From contig CABYPW010000015.1 in assembly GCA_902520885.1 (NCBI GenBank), positions 1 to 52,568 of the forward strand: a stretch of DNA of 52,568 nucleotides. Reading direction: 5' to 3'. Source of the DNA: an uncultured SAR116 cluster alpha proteobacterium (lineage in GTDB: Bacteria; Pseudomonadota; Alphaproteobacteria; Puniceispirillales; Puniceispirillaceae). Below are positions 9,246 through 18,708 of the stretch, in pieces. Numbering within the stretch: position 1 is the stretch's first letter; the number at the start of each line of letters is the position of its first letter. Below the pieces are notes generated by a model, which worked only from the letters and a program-made list of their open reading frames with translations, was not told the DNA's origin and made no database searches. Made by a program: the position numbers and the translations under genes.

Positions 9246-9273
9246 GGGGGCCATTATGGCCCCTTTGCTCTTT
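9246..9273 (+). terminator. Intrinsic terminator after rplY
   Basis: GGGGCC 9247-9252 and GGCCCC 9258-9263 form a perfect 6-bp GC stem around the loop ATTAT, followed by TTTGCTCTTT. The T-run is interrupted, but the stem is the most GC-rich in the neighbourhood and sits 25 bases after the rplY stop. Confidence 0.75.
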
Positions 9274-9306
9274 AACAGTTGAAAAAAGTAGAGATGGATT
9301 GGTCTC

Positions 9307-9930
9307 ATGCTATTGTGGGTTGGTCTAGGAAATCCTGGCGAGAAATACCAGAAACAACGTCATAATATTGGTTTTATGATAGTTGAAAAAATTGCTTCTC
9401 AGCACTCATTCGCTCCTTGGAAAAATAAGATGAAAGCAAGGATCTGCGAAGGAGAAATAGCTGGCCAAAAGATAATATTACTTAAACCGCAATTATATAT
9501 GAATAAATCAGGCGAACCATTATCACAAGTTGCAAGATTTTACAAAATATCATTAGATTCAATTTATGTATTCTATGACGATATTGACCTCAAACCCGGA
9601 AAAGTGAAAATCAAAAATGGAGGTGGGCATGGAGGTCACAATGGCCTACGAAATATAGATGAAAATATGGGGAAAAATTATTGGCGAATACGAACGGGTA
9701 TTGGGAGACCTGCAAACAAAGAATTAGTTCAAAAATGGGTTCTAAACGATTTTAGTTCTGAAGAGCAACAGAGCTGGTTAAATTTTCTATTACAAGTTAT
9801 TGCAATAGAGTCAAATAAACTTGCAGAGAGAAATCCTGAGCTTTTTATGTCAAGAGTATCTTTGCTTACCAACACTGAAACTAAATTGCGCAAAGAAAAT
9901 CAGATTACTGGAGATTTAAATGGGATTTAA
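9307..9930 (+). CDS. pth: Peptidyl-tRNA hydrolase
   Basis: Cleaves the ester bond of peptidyl-tRNAs released by stalled ribosomes. The catalytic His is in QRHNIGFM near residue 20. The Asn site LLKPQLYMNKSGE, the Asp site VFYDDIDLKPGKVKIK and GGGHGGHNGLRNI are intact. At 207 residues it is slightly longer than the E. coli enzyme through a C-terminal extension. Its last 11 bases overlap the start of ychF, so translation is probably coupled. Confidence 0.95.
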   Translation: MLLWVGLGNPGEKYQKQRHNIGFMIVEKIASQHSFAPWKNKMKARICEGEIAGQKIILLKPQLYMNKSGEPLSQVARFYKISLDSIYVFYDDIDLKPGKVKIKNGGGHGGHNGLRNIDENMGKNYWRIRTGIGRPANKELVQKWVLNDFSSEEQQSWLNFLLQVIAIESNKLAERNPELFMSRVSLLTNTETKLRKENQITGDLNGI

Positions 9931-11017
9931 CTGTGGAATCGTTGGATTACCAAATGTAGGAAAATCCACTTTATTTAACGCTCTTACTAAAACAGCTGCT
10001 GCTGAAGCAGCCAATTACCCATTCTGCACTATAGAGCCTAATACAGGACGTGTTGCAGTTCCTGACGAAAGATTAAAACAACTCGCATTATTAGCAAAAT
10101 CAGCACAGACTCTCCCAACCCAGCTTGAGTTTGTGGATATTGCGGGACTGGTAAAAGGAGCATCACAAGGGGAAGGGCTCGGAAATAAGTTCCTTGCAAA
10201 CATCAGGGAAGTTGATGCCATAGCGCATGTTCTAAGATGCTTTTCAAATGAGGATATTACCCATGTTGAGGGAGAAATTAATCCTTTAAGGGACGCTGAA
10301 ATAGTTGAAACTGAGCTCATGCTTGCTGATATTGAGTCTCTTGAAAAAAGAATGGAAAGTCTCAAAAAGAAAGCAAGGGGTGGTGATAAAGCAGCAATTC
10401 AAGATTTGGCTCTGATGGAAAAAATTTTTCTAAATCTCTCTGACGGAAATCCTGCCAGGACAACTCCTCTGTCTGAAGATGAAGTGCGTAGAATGAATTT
10501 TATGCAACTAATTACAGCAAAACCTATTTTGTACGTTTGCAACGTAGCTGAGGAAGACGTGATTAATGGTAATTCTTTTAGCAAATTAATATTTGAAAAA
10601 GCCAAATCTGAAAATTGTAATGCGGTAATTGTATCTGCTGCAATTGAAGCTGAAATAGCATCACTTCCAGAAGAGGATGCGAATGAGTTTTTAGTTGAAC
10701 TAGGCCTTAAAGAAGCTGGTTTAGATAGAATGATAAAAGCTGGGTATGATTTGCTAGATTTAACAACATTTTTTACAGTAGGTCCGAAGGAAGCTCGCGC
10801 ATGGACCGTACAAACAGGAGCTAAGGCACCTGAAGCTGCAGGGGTAATTCATACTGACTTTCAACGCGGCTTTATTCGGGCCGAAACGATAGCTTTCAAT
10901 GATTACATAAAACACGGAGGCGAAGCTGCATGCAAAGAGTTAGGCAAATTTAGAGTAGAAGGGGCTGATTATCTTGTAAAGGATGGTGACGTTTTTCATT
11001 TTAGATTTAATGTTTAA
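9920..11017 (+). CDS. ychF: Redox-regulated ATPase/GTPase YchF (Obg family)
   Basis: A 365-residue Obg-superfamily P-loop protein that prefers ATP. G1 is GLPNVGKST (residues about 8-16), G3 appears in FVDIAGLVKGAS, and the G4 position reads NVAEED, the NxxE form that defines YchF and explains its ATP preference. The C-terminal TGS domain (FFTVGPKEARAWTVQTGAKA) is complete. YchF binds ribosomes and modulates oxidative stress responses. The start overlaps pth by 11 bases. Confidence 0.96.
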   Translation: MGFNCGIVGLPNVGKSTLFNALTKTAAAEAANYPFCTIEPNTGRVAVPDERLKQLALLAKSAQTLPTQLEFVDIAGLVKGASQGEGLGNKFLANIREVDAIAHVLRCFSNEDITHVEGEINPLRDAEIVETELMLADIESLEKRMESLKKKARGGDKAAIQDLALMEKIFLNLSDGNPARTTPLSEDEVRRMNFMQLITAKPILYVCNVAEEDVINGNSFSKLIFEKAKSENCNAVIVSAAIEAEIASLPEEDANEFLVELGLKEAGLDRMIKAGYDLLDLTTFFTVGPKEARAWTVQTGAKAPEAAGVIHTDFQRGFIRAETIAFNDYIKHGGEAACKELGKFRVEGADYLVKDGDVFHFRFNV

Positions 11018-11050
11018 CTCATAATAATAACAAAAAATGAATTTATCAGT

Positions 11051-11815
11051 TTATGCTTTTTTTACATCAGACCAAATGAACCTCATAGCACCATAACTCA
11101 TACCTACCATTATTAGCAAAAAAATCATTACTTTTACACCTGTGCGTTTGCGCTTTTCAAGACTTGGCTCAGCAGTCCAAGTAAGAAAATATACTAGGTC
11201 GCTAGCAATAGAAGATATGTCTGCAGGAGCGCCGTCTGCATATGAAACATCATCTCCATATATAGGTTGTGGCATAGCAATTAAATTACCAGGATAAGCG
11301 GCATTGTAATACATGCCATCAGGAACTTCCTTATCACTAGGAGCATCCTTGTAAGATGTTAACAAGCTATAAAGATAATCTGGACCATTGGCACGTGCCT
11401 TAGTGATAAGAGATAAGTCAGGTGGATAAGCACCACCATTGCCTGCACGAGCCGCTGCGTCGTTAGGATAGGGTGCGGGAAACCTATCCGCTGCAATGCC
11501 CGGGCGCATAAACATTTCCCCGTCATCATTTGGTCCATCTTCTACTTCATATTCTGCCGCGAATGCTTTAATTTCTGCCTTACTATAACCAAGATCTGAC
11601 AGATTACGAAAAGCAATATAATTGAGTGAGTGACAGGACGCACATATCTCTCGGTAAGCTTGAAATCCACGTTGCATAGCTGATTTATCCAATGTTCCAA
11701 AAGGTCCACTGAAACTCCAATCTTTGTGTTTTAAAACAACATCACCAGAGCCAGCAGCAAATGAATTACTTACAAATAAGATGCAACCAAAAATTAATGA
11801 ACCAAACCATTTCAT
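11051..11815 (-). CDS. petC: Cytochrome c1 of the bc1 complex
   Basis: Membrane-anchored cytochrome c1 of complex III, which passes electrons from the Rieske centre to soluble cytochrome c. It has a signal peptide (residues 1-20), a haem c site in CASCHSLNYI, an axial Met region around GNLIAMPQPIYGD, and a C-terminal anchor helix near 228-247. The length of 254 residues is typical for alphaproteobacteria that carry a separate cytochrome c1. Its ATG overlaps the petB stop by one base (TAATG), so coupling is expected. Confidence 0.95.
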   Translation of the reverse strand: MKWFGSLIFGCILFVSNSFAAGSGDVVLKHKDWSFSGPFGTLDKSAMQRGFQAYREICASCHSLNYIAFRNLSDLGYSKAEIKAFAAEYEVEDGPNDDGEMFMRPGIAADRFPAPYPNDAAARAGNGGAYPPDLSLITKARANGPDYLYSLLTSYKDAPSDKEVPDGMYYNAAYPGNLIAMPQPIYGDDVSYADGAPADISSIASDLVYFLTWTAEPSLEKRKRTGVKVMIFLLIMVGMSYGAMRFIWSDVKKA

Positions 11816-13068
11816 TATACTTTCTCCTTAACGGCAGATGCCGCACCCGCCATTGCAGAGCCTCCCAGCACCGATTTAGACAAGGATTGAGGAAGAGGTT
11901 TGGGCGTTTCTATGACAGACAACAAAGGAAGAATAACTAAAAAGTGAAGAAAGTACCAAGCTGTCGCAACGCGGGATAAAACAACATAAATTCCTTCAGC
12001 AGGCATACCACCAAGATAACCAAGTGCGATACAATCTGCAAAAAATACCCAAAAGAAAATTTTAAAAATTGGACGAAAATTTCCAGAACGTATAGGAGAC
12101 CTATCTAACCAAGGCAGAATGAACAATACCGCAATTGCTCCAAACATAGCTAATACTCCGCCAAGTTTATCAGGAACGGCACGCAAAATTGCATAAAAGG
12201 GTAAAAAATACCATTCTGGGACAATATGTGCGGGTGTTTGCATCGGATTTGCTGGAATGTAATTGTCAGGATGGCCCATAAAATTTGGAAAGAAAAATAT
12301 TGCCGCAGCAAATAAGGTCAAGAAAACAGATAAACCAAAAAAATCTTTGATTGTATAATAGGGGTGAAAAGGCACTGTATCTTGAGGACCACTTGGATCA
12401 ATACCTATTGGATTATTTGACCCAAAACGATGAAGAGCTACCAAGTGAAGAATTACAACACCAACGATAAGGAATGGCATTAAATAATGCAAAGCAAAAA
12501 ATCTATTCAAAGTTGGGTTATCAACTGAAAAACCACCCCATAAAAAGGTTACAATTGAGTCGCCTATAAAAGGAATCGCTGAGAACAAGTTAGTGATAAC
12601 GGTCGCACCCCAGAAACTCATCTGCCCCCATGGTAATACGTACCCCATAAATGCTGTTGCCATCATCAATAGAAGAATAAGAACGCCTAAAATCCAGAGT
12701 AATTCTCTAGGGGCTTTATATGAACCATAGTATAACCCTCTAAAAATATGAATAAATACCACTATAAAGAAGAAACTGGCTCCGTTCATGTGAATATATC
12801 GGAGCAACCAACCGTGATTAACATCCCTCATTATTCGTTCAACAGACTGAAAAGCGTAATCGACATGGGGTGTGTAGCTCATTGCCAAAACAATTCCAGT
12901 AACTATCATTATTACTAATGATACGCCAGCCAGCGATCCAAAATTCCAAAAATAGTTTAGATTTTTGGGCGTTGGATACTCATTAAGCTCATGATCCATA
13001 AATGAAAAAATAGGAAGTCGATGATCAATCCAACGAACTACTGGGTTTGAAAATTTATCTGCTGACAT
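11815..13068 (-). CDS. petB: Cytochrome b of the bc1 complex
   Basis: The quinol-oxidising and quinone-reducing core of complex III. It has about eight membrane helices with haem-ligand histidines in RYIHMNGAS and in [20 protein letters not shown]. The Qo-site [16 protein letters not shown] is intact, as is [13 protein letters not shown]. The length of 417 residues is normal. It is the middle gene of petABC, 25 bases after petA. Confidence 0.97.
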   Translation of the reverse strand: MSADKFSNPVVRWIDHRLPIFSFMDHELNEYPTPKNLNYFWNFGSLAGVSLVIMIVTGIVLAMSYTPHVDYAFQSVERIMRDVNHGWLLRYIHMNGASFFFIVVFIHIFRGLYYGSYKAPRELLWILGVLILLLMMATAFMGYVLPWGQMSFWGATVITNLFSAIPFIGDSIVTFLWGGFSVDNPTLNRFFALHYLMPFLIVGVVILHLVALHRFGSNNPIGIDPSGPQDTVPFHPYYTIKDFFGLSVFLTLFAAAIFFFPNFMGHPDNYIPANPMQTPAHIVPEWYFLPFYAILRAVPDKLGGVLAMFGAIAVLFILPWLDRSPIRSGNFRPIFKIFFWVFFADCIALGYLGGMPAEGIYVVLSRVATAWYFLHFLVILPLLSVIETPKPLPQSLSKSVLGGSAMAGAASAVKEKV

Positions 13069-13093
13069 GATATATTCCTTATTCGATAGGTAA

Positions 13094-13648
13094 TTAACCG
13101 ATTTTTATGAGAGATTCTGTTTCAAATGTATAGGGTGGTATTTCCAAGTTAACTGGGGCAGGCCCCTTTCTTATTCTCCCAGAGCTATCATAATGCGAAC
13201 CATGACATGGACAAAACCAGCCATCATATTCACCTTTAATCTCTCCAGTTTTTTGACCAAGAGGGACACATCCGAGATGTGTACAAACACCGATCATAAC
13301 TAAATATTTTGGATTTGATACACGATCAACATCTAGCTGAGGATCTTTTAATTGTGATAACTCAACAGATTGAGCAATGTTGATTTCATCTTCTGTTCTA
13401 TGTCTGATAAAAACAGGCTTACCACGCCACTTAACAGTTATTGACTGTCCAATATCTATTTTTGATATATCAACTTCTATCGAGGCAAGTGCCAAAGTAT
13501 CCGCTGCTGGATTCATTTGGTCAATAAGAGGCCATGCAACAGCTGCTGCCCCGATGCCTGCCATAGCGTAGCTCGCAACTACTATGAAATCACGACGTCT
13601 ACCATCTACTTGGGTATCCTCTTGTTTCGAGGTATTTATCTTTGCCAT
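13094..13648 (-). CDS. petA: Ubiquinol-cytochrome c reductase iron-sulfur subunit (Rieske)
   Basis: Rieske [2Fe-2S] subunit of complex III. A twin-arginine-like [24 protein letters not shown] anchors the protein, and the cluster ligands are in CTHLGCVP and CPCHGSHYD, including both His and both disulfide Cys. I start at ATG 13648, preceded by GAGGGGAAG; a longer frame adds 13 non-conserved residues. The hemF gene lies upstream on the same strand, with about 185 bases between that may hold the pet promoter. Confidence 0.95.
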   Translation of the reverse strand: MAKINTSKQEDTQVDGRRRDFIVVASYAMAGIGAAAVAWPLIDQMNPAADTLALASIEVDISKIDIGQSITVKWRGKPVFIRHRTEDEINIAQSVELSQLKDPQLDVDRVSNPKYLVMIGVCTHLGCVPLGQKTGEIKGEYDGWFCPCHGSHYDSSGRIRKGPAPVNLEIPPYTFETESLIKIG

Positions 13649-13833
13649 CTTCCCCTCACCACATTTTATTGGTGGACTTCTTATCAAATCTTATTAAGAA
13701 AATTCTTTTTTAACTTTCATGATAATAGTAGTCATGAGAACAAAAAATTCTACCCTATTTTCCATAAAAATAGTCTAAATTGCCAAACTTTTTCCACAGA
13801 TGGAACAATTTGTCGCAAGATTGTATCTTTAGC

Positions 13834-14712
13834 TTAAGGCCAACGAACTTTCGGGGGAAGACTCATTAAAATTGCATCAATATTGCCGCCAGTCTTAAGT
13901 CCAAAAAGCGTTCCTCGATCATATAGTAAATTAAATTCAACGTATCTTCCCCGTCGGATTTCCTGATATTCTCGGTCTGAATCGTTCCAGATGGTATTTT
14001 TAGTTTCTTTTACGATTTCAGAATAGCAATTCTTGAACGTACTACCAACATCTTGGATAAATTCAAAATCAGTATTCCAATCAACATTGTCCAAACTATC
14101 GAAGAAAATCCCCCCTGCTCCACGAGGCTCATCTCGATGTTTCAGATAAAAATAATCATCGCACCATTTTTTAAATTTCGCATAGGAATCTTTTTTATAA
14201 TTATCACAGGTCTTTTTTAGAGCAGCATGAAATTTCTCTGCTTGTCCATCAGCGGGTCGAATTGGTGTTAAATCAGCACCTCCACCAAACCAAGATTTAG
14301 AGGTAATAATGAAACGCGTATTCATATGTGCGGCGGGGACATAAGGATTTACTGGGTGTGCAACCACTGAAATTCCAGCTGCCCAGAATTTTCCATCTCT
14401 TTTTGCGCCTGGGATAGATGCACGAAATTCCTCAGATAATTCGCCATGTACTATTGATGTATTAACGCCTACTTTTTCAAAGATTCGTCCGTTCATCAAT
14501 CGCATTTTACCGCCACCACCGCCCTCTCGATTCCAGATCTTTTCAACAAAAACGCCAGCATTTAAGTCTGAAGATTGGTTTGGAGCCTCATTCTCAATCG
14601 CTACAAATGCGGAGCAAATCTCTTCCTGTAGTAAATGAAACCATGCTACAGCTTTTTCTTTTTTTTGTTCCAAATCCAACATTTTATTTATCATTTTCCT
14701 ATGAGGCTTCAT
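13834..14712 (-). CDS. hemF: Oxygen-dependent coproporphyrinogen III oxidase
   Basis: Aerobic haem biosynthesis enzyme that decarboxylates coproporphyrinogen III to protoporphyrinogen IX. The signatures SWFGGGADLTPIRP, KKWCDDYFYLKHRDEPRGAGGIFFD and the C-terminal YVEFNLLYDRGTLFGLKTGG are all present over 292 residues. It implies aerobic haem synthesis; no oxygen-independent hemN is visible here. It lies upstream of petABC, whose products need haem, though the 185-base gap suggests separate control. Confidence 0.95.
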   Translation of the reverse strand: MKPHRKMINKMLDLEQKKEKAVAWFHLLQEEICSAFVAIENEAPNQSSDLNAGVFVEKIWNREGGGGGKMRLMNGRIFEKVGVNTSIVHGELSEEFRASIPGAKRDGKFWAAGISVVAHPVNPYVPAAHMNTRFIITSKSWFGGGADLTPIRPADGQAEKFHAALKKTCDNYKKDSYAKFKKWCDDYFYLKHRDEPRGAGGIFFDSLDNVDWNTDFEFIQDVGSTFKNCYSEIVKETKNTIWNDSDREYQEIRRGRYVEFNLLYDRGTLFGLKTGGNIDAILMSLPPKVRWP

Positions 14713-14805
14713 ATTTATTTAATTCACGAAGGCTAAATAATTAAAGTATTGGTGTTAGTAATAACAGCTCAAATAGAAAAACATACAAAATAATGGCCGT
14801 GACAT

Positions 14806-16041
14806 TCAACTTTCATATATTTTAGGTATAAAATTGTTAGGGGAAAAATCTGTATTTTCCGGTAGTTTAAATTCATTCATAACCCAAAGGTGTTCAAGTT
14901 CCTTCAGTTTTAATCCCATTTCTGGTCCAGTACTCCAACCAGCTTGCTTTAAGTCTTTTCCTGTAATTGGAAATTTTGGTTTTTTAAAAGCATCAATGGA
15001 ACTCCATTTATTTTTTGGAAATAAAAAACCCTTTCGAATACAATAAATCCGCATTTTGTCAGATAAATCAGATGCGTGCCAATAAGCTGTTTTTTGCCAA
15101 TGATTGGTGACAAGTTTTGATGCTTCTGAGTAAGTCAATTCCTGCATTAGTCGCTCGAAGCGCGCTCGCTCATGGCGAGAGAATCTAATTTTACTATAAA
15201 TTTTATTTTTTTTATGAACTGGAGTGATTGCCGCTAATCTTGCTAGCCAATCAAGTTGTAAAAAAGCATTTTTAAAAATATCAATCTCAAGATTGACCAA
15301 AGAAAAACAAAAACCAAACCCAAGTCTGTCCAAGCCTATTTTTTTTGCGAGATAAAGAGAATTAATAGGATTATTTGCCATAAGCCATTTACTAAATTCG
15401 TCCGTAATTCTCTCTAATGAAAGCAGATTTAATTTCTTACAATGCCTTTTTAGTGCTTCAATATCATCCTGAGGTATTTCAAACTCTGGCATCCATGCGA
15501 AAAACCTAAAAGCTCTAAGTATTCTGAGGTAATCTTCCTGAATTCGGTCATCAGCACTGCCAATGAAAGTAAGCTTTTTATCATGCAGATCTGAAAGACC
15601 ATTACACGGGTCGAATAAAGTATTCGCATCTGTTAAATAAATTGCGTTTATAGTGAAATCACGTCGCTGTGCATCAACCAGCCAATCTGTTACAGGTTCA
15701 ACTTCGCTGCGTCGTCCATCACTTTTAATATCTTTTCGGGTCTGCGTAACTTCTATTGAGATATCGTTTTCAACAACCGTAATAGTGCCGTGAGAAAGTC
15801 CCGTTTCATAGAATTTAATTTCGTGTTTATTTAAAATCTCAATAAAATGAACTATTGGAAAATTTATTGCTATATCAAGGTCTTTGACAGGCTTTTTCAT
15901 TAACAAATTCCGTACAGCACCCCCTACGATACGGGCCTCTTGATTGTTTTCCCTTGCGATTTTTTGTATCTTTTTTATCAGCGCTCTAGCTTTTCCAGCT
16001 GGAAATTCTAATTTTTTTATGTTTTTTCCTCCATCGCCCAA
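14806..16041 (-). CDS. CCA tRNA nucleotidyltransferase / poly(A) polymerase family
   Basis: Class II nucleotidyltransferase that repairs or adds the tRNA 3' CCA end. The palm motif IVGGAVRNLLMKKPVKDLDIAI holds the catalytic Asp pair, and RRDFTINAIY and EDYLRILRAFRF are the family motifs for nucleotide and primer binding. Length is 411 residues. No ATG is available: the first start in frame is TTG at 16041, and the frame runs back to the TAG of the DUF6111 gene. GGAGGA lies just inside the predicted N-terminus, so the true start is uncertain. Confidence 0.88.
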   Translation of the reverse strand: MGDGGKNIKKLEFPAGKARALIKKIQKIARENNQEARIVGGAVRNLLMKKPVKDLDIAINFPIVHFIEILNKHEIKFYETGLSHGTITVVENDISIEVTQTRKDIKSDGRRSEVEPVTDWLVDAQRRDFTINAIYLTDANTLFDPCNGLSDLHDKKLTFIGSADDRIQEDYLRILRAFRFFAWMPEFEIPQDDIEALKRHCKKLNLLSLERITDEFSKWLMANNPINSLYLAKKIGLDRLGFGFCFSLVNLEIDIFKNAFLQLDWLARLAAITPVHKKNKIYSKIRFSRHERARFERLMQELTYSEASKLVTNHWQKTAYWHASDLSDKMRIYCIRKGFLFPKNKWSSIDAFKKPKFPITGKDLKQAGWSTGPEMGLKLKELEHLWVMNEFKLPENTDFSPNNFIPKIYES

Positions 16042-16083
16042 TAAAGCCCATTTAACAAATAAAAAACTAATTTTAGTCTTTAC

Positions 16084-16359
16084 CTATTTCTTTGAATCAA
16101 AGCTACCTCCTATTATTTCACCGTTTTCAATCTCGGCAGGACTATATTGCATTTTTGGAGAAGCACCATTTAATTCAAATAACGCAAATGAACTAACACT
16201 CAGTATTATACTAACTAATAAGATTAAAATGGTCCGATTTTTCTCAATAAATTTTCTTAGCTCGCTATCCTTTGACATCCTGTTAGAAATTAGTCGTAAT
16301 GCCTCTATCAGTATTATAGCCACTAAAATAGCACACGCGATGTAAATATATCTTCTCAT
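16084..16359 (-). CDS. DUF6111 family membrane protein
   Basis: A 91-residue protein with an N-terminal helix (about 4-23), a basic loop, a second helix (about 45-65) and a short polar tail. It matches the small DUF6111 proteins found between a nudix CoA pyrophosphatase and the CCA transferase in many alphaproteobacteria; position is as much the basis as sequence. Function is unknown. Its TAG stop is in the same reading frame as the following CCA transferase. Confidence 0.65.
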   Translation of the reverse strand: MRRYIYIACAILVAIILIEALRLISNRMSKDSELRKFIEKNRTILILLVSIILSVSSFALFELNGASPKMQYSPAEIENGEIIGGSFDSKK

Positions 16360-16373
16360 ATCGAGAACCCTTT

Positions 16374-16949
16374 CTAGACCTTACTTGGTGAAATATCTGA
16401 TAGTTGTTTTAAGATAGCAGCTGTAGCGCCCCAAACTAGTGGATTTGTATTTTTAATTTCCAAAAATCTTTTACTACCAGTTTCTGAACTATATGTTCGT
16501 AAATGATAGCGATTTGGATCAAGATATGAAGATAAAGGAGAAATTATAATTTCTTCGACTTCGTTTGGATTGCGATTTAATTGTTGTGAAGCACTCGAAG
16601 GAGTTTTATCTAAATATCCCACTACCGGGTAAATATGAAATCCCGTTAATGTAACAACTGGTGATAAAAATCCCAAAACTTCAACTTCACTTGATGATAG
16701 ACCTACTTCTTCCTTTGTTTCTCGGAGGGCAGTATCTACAATTGTCTCATCAATGGCTTCAAGTTTTCCACCAGGAAAGCTTATTTGACCAGCATGTTCA
16801 TTAAGGTGTGGCGCGCGCTTTGTTAGTAAAATAGAAAGAGCGTTTATTTCACCAATCAAAAGACATAGAACAGCAGCTGGCCTCATACCTTTTAAAGGCG
16901 CTTCAGCACAAAATTCACTAAAAACTCCAGATTTAATTTGGCTAAGCAT
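16374..16949 (-). CDS. CoA pyrophosphatase, nudix family (NudL-like)
   Basis: A 191-residue nudix hydrolase. The nudix box reads GGKLEAIDETIVDTALRE then TKEEVGL, matching GX5EX7REUXEEXGU. The preceding LLTKRAPHLNEHAGQISFP is the CoA-specific upstream motif of NudL/YeaB enzymes, which hydrolyse CoA and acyl-CoA to phosphopantetheine and 3',5'-ADP. It is the second gene of DUF1285-nudix-DUF6111-CCA transferase, a conserved alphaproteobacterial set. Confidence 0.88.
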   Translation of the reverse strand: MLSQIKSGVFSEFCAEAPLKGMRPAAVLCLLIGEINALSILLTKRAPHLNEHAGQISFPGGKLEAIDETIVDTALRETKEEVGLSSSEVEVLGFLSPVVTLTGFHIYPVVGYLDKTPSSASQQLNRNPNEVEEIIISPLSSYLDPNRYHLRTYSSETGSKRFLEIKNTNPLVWGATAAILKQLSDISPSKV

Positions 16950-17044
16950 CTTTAAATATCTTTTGTGTAATCATAATTTTTCGATAGTTTTTGTTTTAAT
17001 AAGAAACATTAAACTATTTTTTTCAATGTAAATAAAATTAAACT

Positions 17045-17515
17045 TCATTGTAAAACAAGGAATTCTTCTGCTGACCAAACACCTATGTCACCATCGGAAT
17101 TCTGAATGACCATATCCATTAATTGATAATAAACTGGACGACTAATCTTAGCAATCAAACCTTTATCTAAGGTTACATAAGGTATTTCTTGCTGTTTGTT
17201 ATTTTTTTTAAAAAAAATTGAATGCTTTGCACCAGCGATATATTTTCTTTCAATATTATCAACCAATTCTAATCTTGGTCTTCCTCCTCCAACACTTTTC
17301 AGTACATTTAGGGCAACTATTATAAACGGCGCATCTTCTACTGTTATTTCTCCTTTTTCTACCGGCGTTGTTAGCCAATATTTGCCGTTAGCATCTTTTG
17401 TTAAAACTGATGCAAATAATTTCACTATGGCTTTACGTCTAATCTCACCACCCTCATGAAACCAGCGTCCATCAGAAGCAATATGTATGTTAAATTCATC
17501 AAGCATTCGTGACAT
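17045..17515 (-). CDS. DUF1285 domain-containing protein
   Basis: A protein of about 156 residues belonging to DUF1285. It has the conserved start (EFNIHIASDGRWFHEGGEI then RRKAIVKLFASVL), a central KYWLTTPVEKGEITVEDAPF, and the late VTLDKGLIAKISRPVYYQL. I prefer ATG 17515, preceded by GGTGAAAAG, over a TTG 18 codons upstream. Structures of the family show a PH-like fold, but the role is unknown. It begins the nudix-CCA run and is divergent from tauE. Confidence 0.82.
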   Translation of the reverse strand: MSRMLDEFNIHIASDGRWFHEGGEIRRKAIVKLFASVLTKDANGKYWLTTPVEKGEITVEDAPFIIVALNVLKSVGGGRPRLELVDNIERKYIAGAKHSIFFKKNNKQQEIPYVTLDKGLIAKISRPVYYQLMDMVIQNSDGDIGVWSAEEFLVLQ

Positions 17516-17793
17516 AGAAAGCTTTTCACCAGTCTGAGATAAAATTAAGTTTTTACTTTTACAAGACAATACACTTATCCAATGTACTACTTAAATCAAT
17601 AAACTAAAAGTTTGAATTAAAAATAAATTATAAAGATGAGAGTGATGAAAATATAAAAATTTTTTTCAGAAAATAAAAACTAACTATTAATATTAAGTAG
17701 AAACAATCAGTTTCAACTTTCATTTCTTTAATCTTTGAAGTATTTTTGATAGGTCATTGAACCGAGAGTTCAGTTTTTAATAAAGCTTTTTTT

Positions 17794-18708
17794 ATGTATA
17801 TTTATTTTCCTATTGCAGAAATTTCCTTGAACCTTTTCATCGTCATTGGTTTGGGTGGTTTTATTGGTTTTTTATCTGGGCTTTTTGGCGTTGGCGGTGG
17901 TTTTCTAATGACGCCACTACTTATTTTTCTTGGAATTCCAGCACCTGTTGCTGTGGCAACTGAGGCAAATCAGATTGTCGCATCTTCTGTATCTGGGGTA
18001 ATTGCGCACTGGCGTCGTAAAAATGTCGATTTTAAGATGGGAACGGTATTGTTGCTTGGTGGCTTGGTAGGCTCGTCACTTGGTGTTCTTTTGTTTGCAC
18101 TTTTAGAAAAGATAGGACAATTAGATTTAGTGATTAAATTATCCTATGTGTTTTTTTTAGGTATTATCGGTATTTTGATGCTTTGGGAGAGTGTTCGTAC
18201 TTACATTAGATCACGAAAAACAGAATTTTATAGTCGTAAATTGCATGAACATAATTGGCTTCATGGTTTACCCCTTAAAATGCGTTTTAGGCGCTCAAAA
18301 CTTTACATAAGTGCCTTAGTACCCTTCTCTATAGCAGCTTTTGTCGGTGTACTTTCTGCTATTATGGGAGTTGGTGGTGGTTTTATTATGATTCCTGCAA
18401 TGATTTATCTTTTGGGTATGCCAACTTCCGTAGTCATTGGTACATCACTATTCCAAATAATCTTTGTAACAGCAAACGTAACTTTACTCCAGTCTGTCCA
18501 AACTCAAACAGTTGATTTTCTATTAGCAGGAACACTTTTATTTGGGGCAGTCATTGGTGCACAAATTGGAACTCGATTTGGAGGGATGTTACGTGGAGAA
18601 CAACTGCGCGGCATGCTAGCTATCATCGTTCTACTTGTAAGTATTAGGATAGGCTATGAACTTATCTCCATTCCATTAGATATATTTTCTTCGGAGATAG
18701 TTAAATGA
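17794..18708 (+). CDS. TauE/SafE family anion exporter
   Basis: A 304-residue membrane protein with about eight helices and the internal duplication of the family: GFLSGLFGVGGGFLMTPLLI in the first half and GVLSAIMGVGGGFIMIPAMI in the second. TauE/SafE proteins move sulfite, sulfoacetate or related organic anions. The next gene, TIGR02186, overlaps by 4 bases and is a known partner. A sulfite export role is plausible given the putative sulfonate cluster at 45-49 kb, but that link is inference. Confidence 0.88.
   Translation: MYIYFPIAEISLNLFIVIGLGGFIGFLSGLFGVGGGFLMTPLLIFLGIPAPVAVATEANQIVASSVSGVIAHWRRKNVDFKMGTVLLLGGLVGSSLGVLLFALLEKIGQLDLVIKLSYVFFLGIIGILMLWESVRTYIRSRKTEFYSRKLHEHNWLHGLPLKMRFRRSKLYISALVPFSIAAFVGVLSAIMGVGGGFIMIPAMIYLLGMPTSVVIGTSLFQIIFVTANVTLLQSVQTQTVDFLLAGTLLFGAVIGAQIGTRFGGMLRGEQLRGMLAIIVLLVSIRIGYELISIPLDIFSSEIVK

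Noticed and set aside
13717-13737. TCATGA repeats as an FNR-type or terminator element between hemF and petA
   Set aside because: TCATGA is itself a palindrome, does not match the FNR consensus, and no T-run follows on the minus strand.
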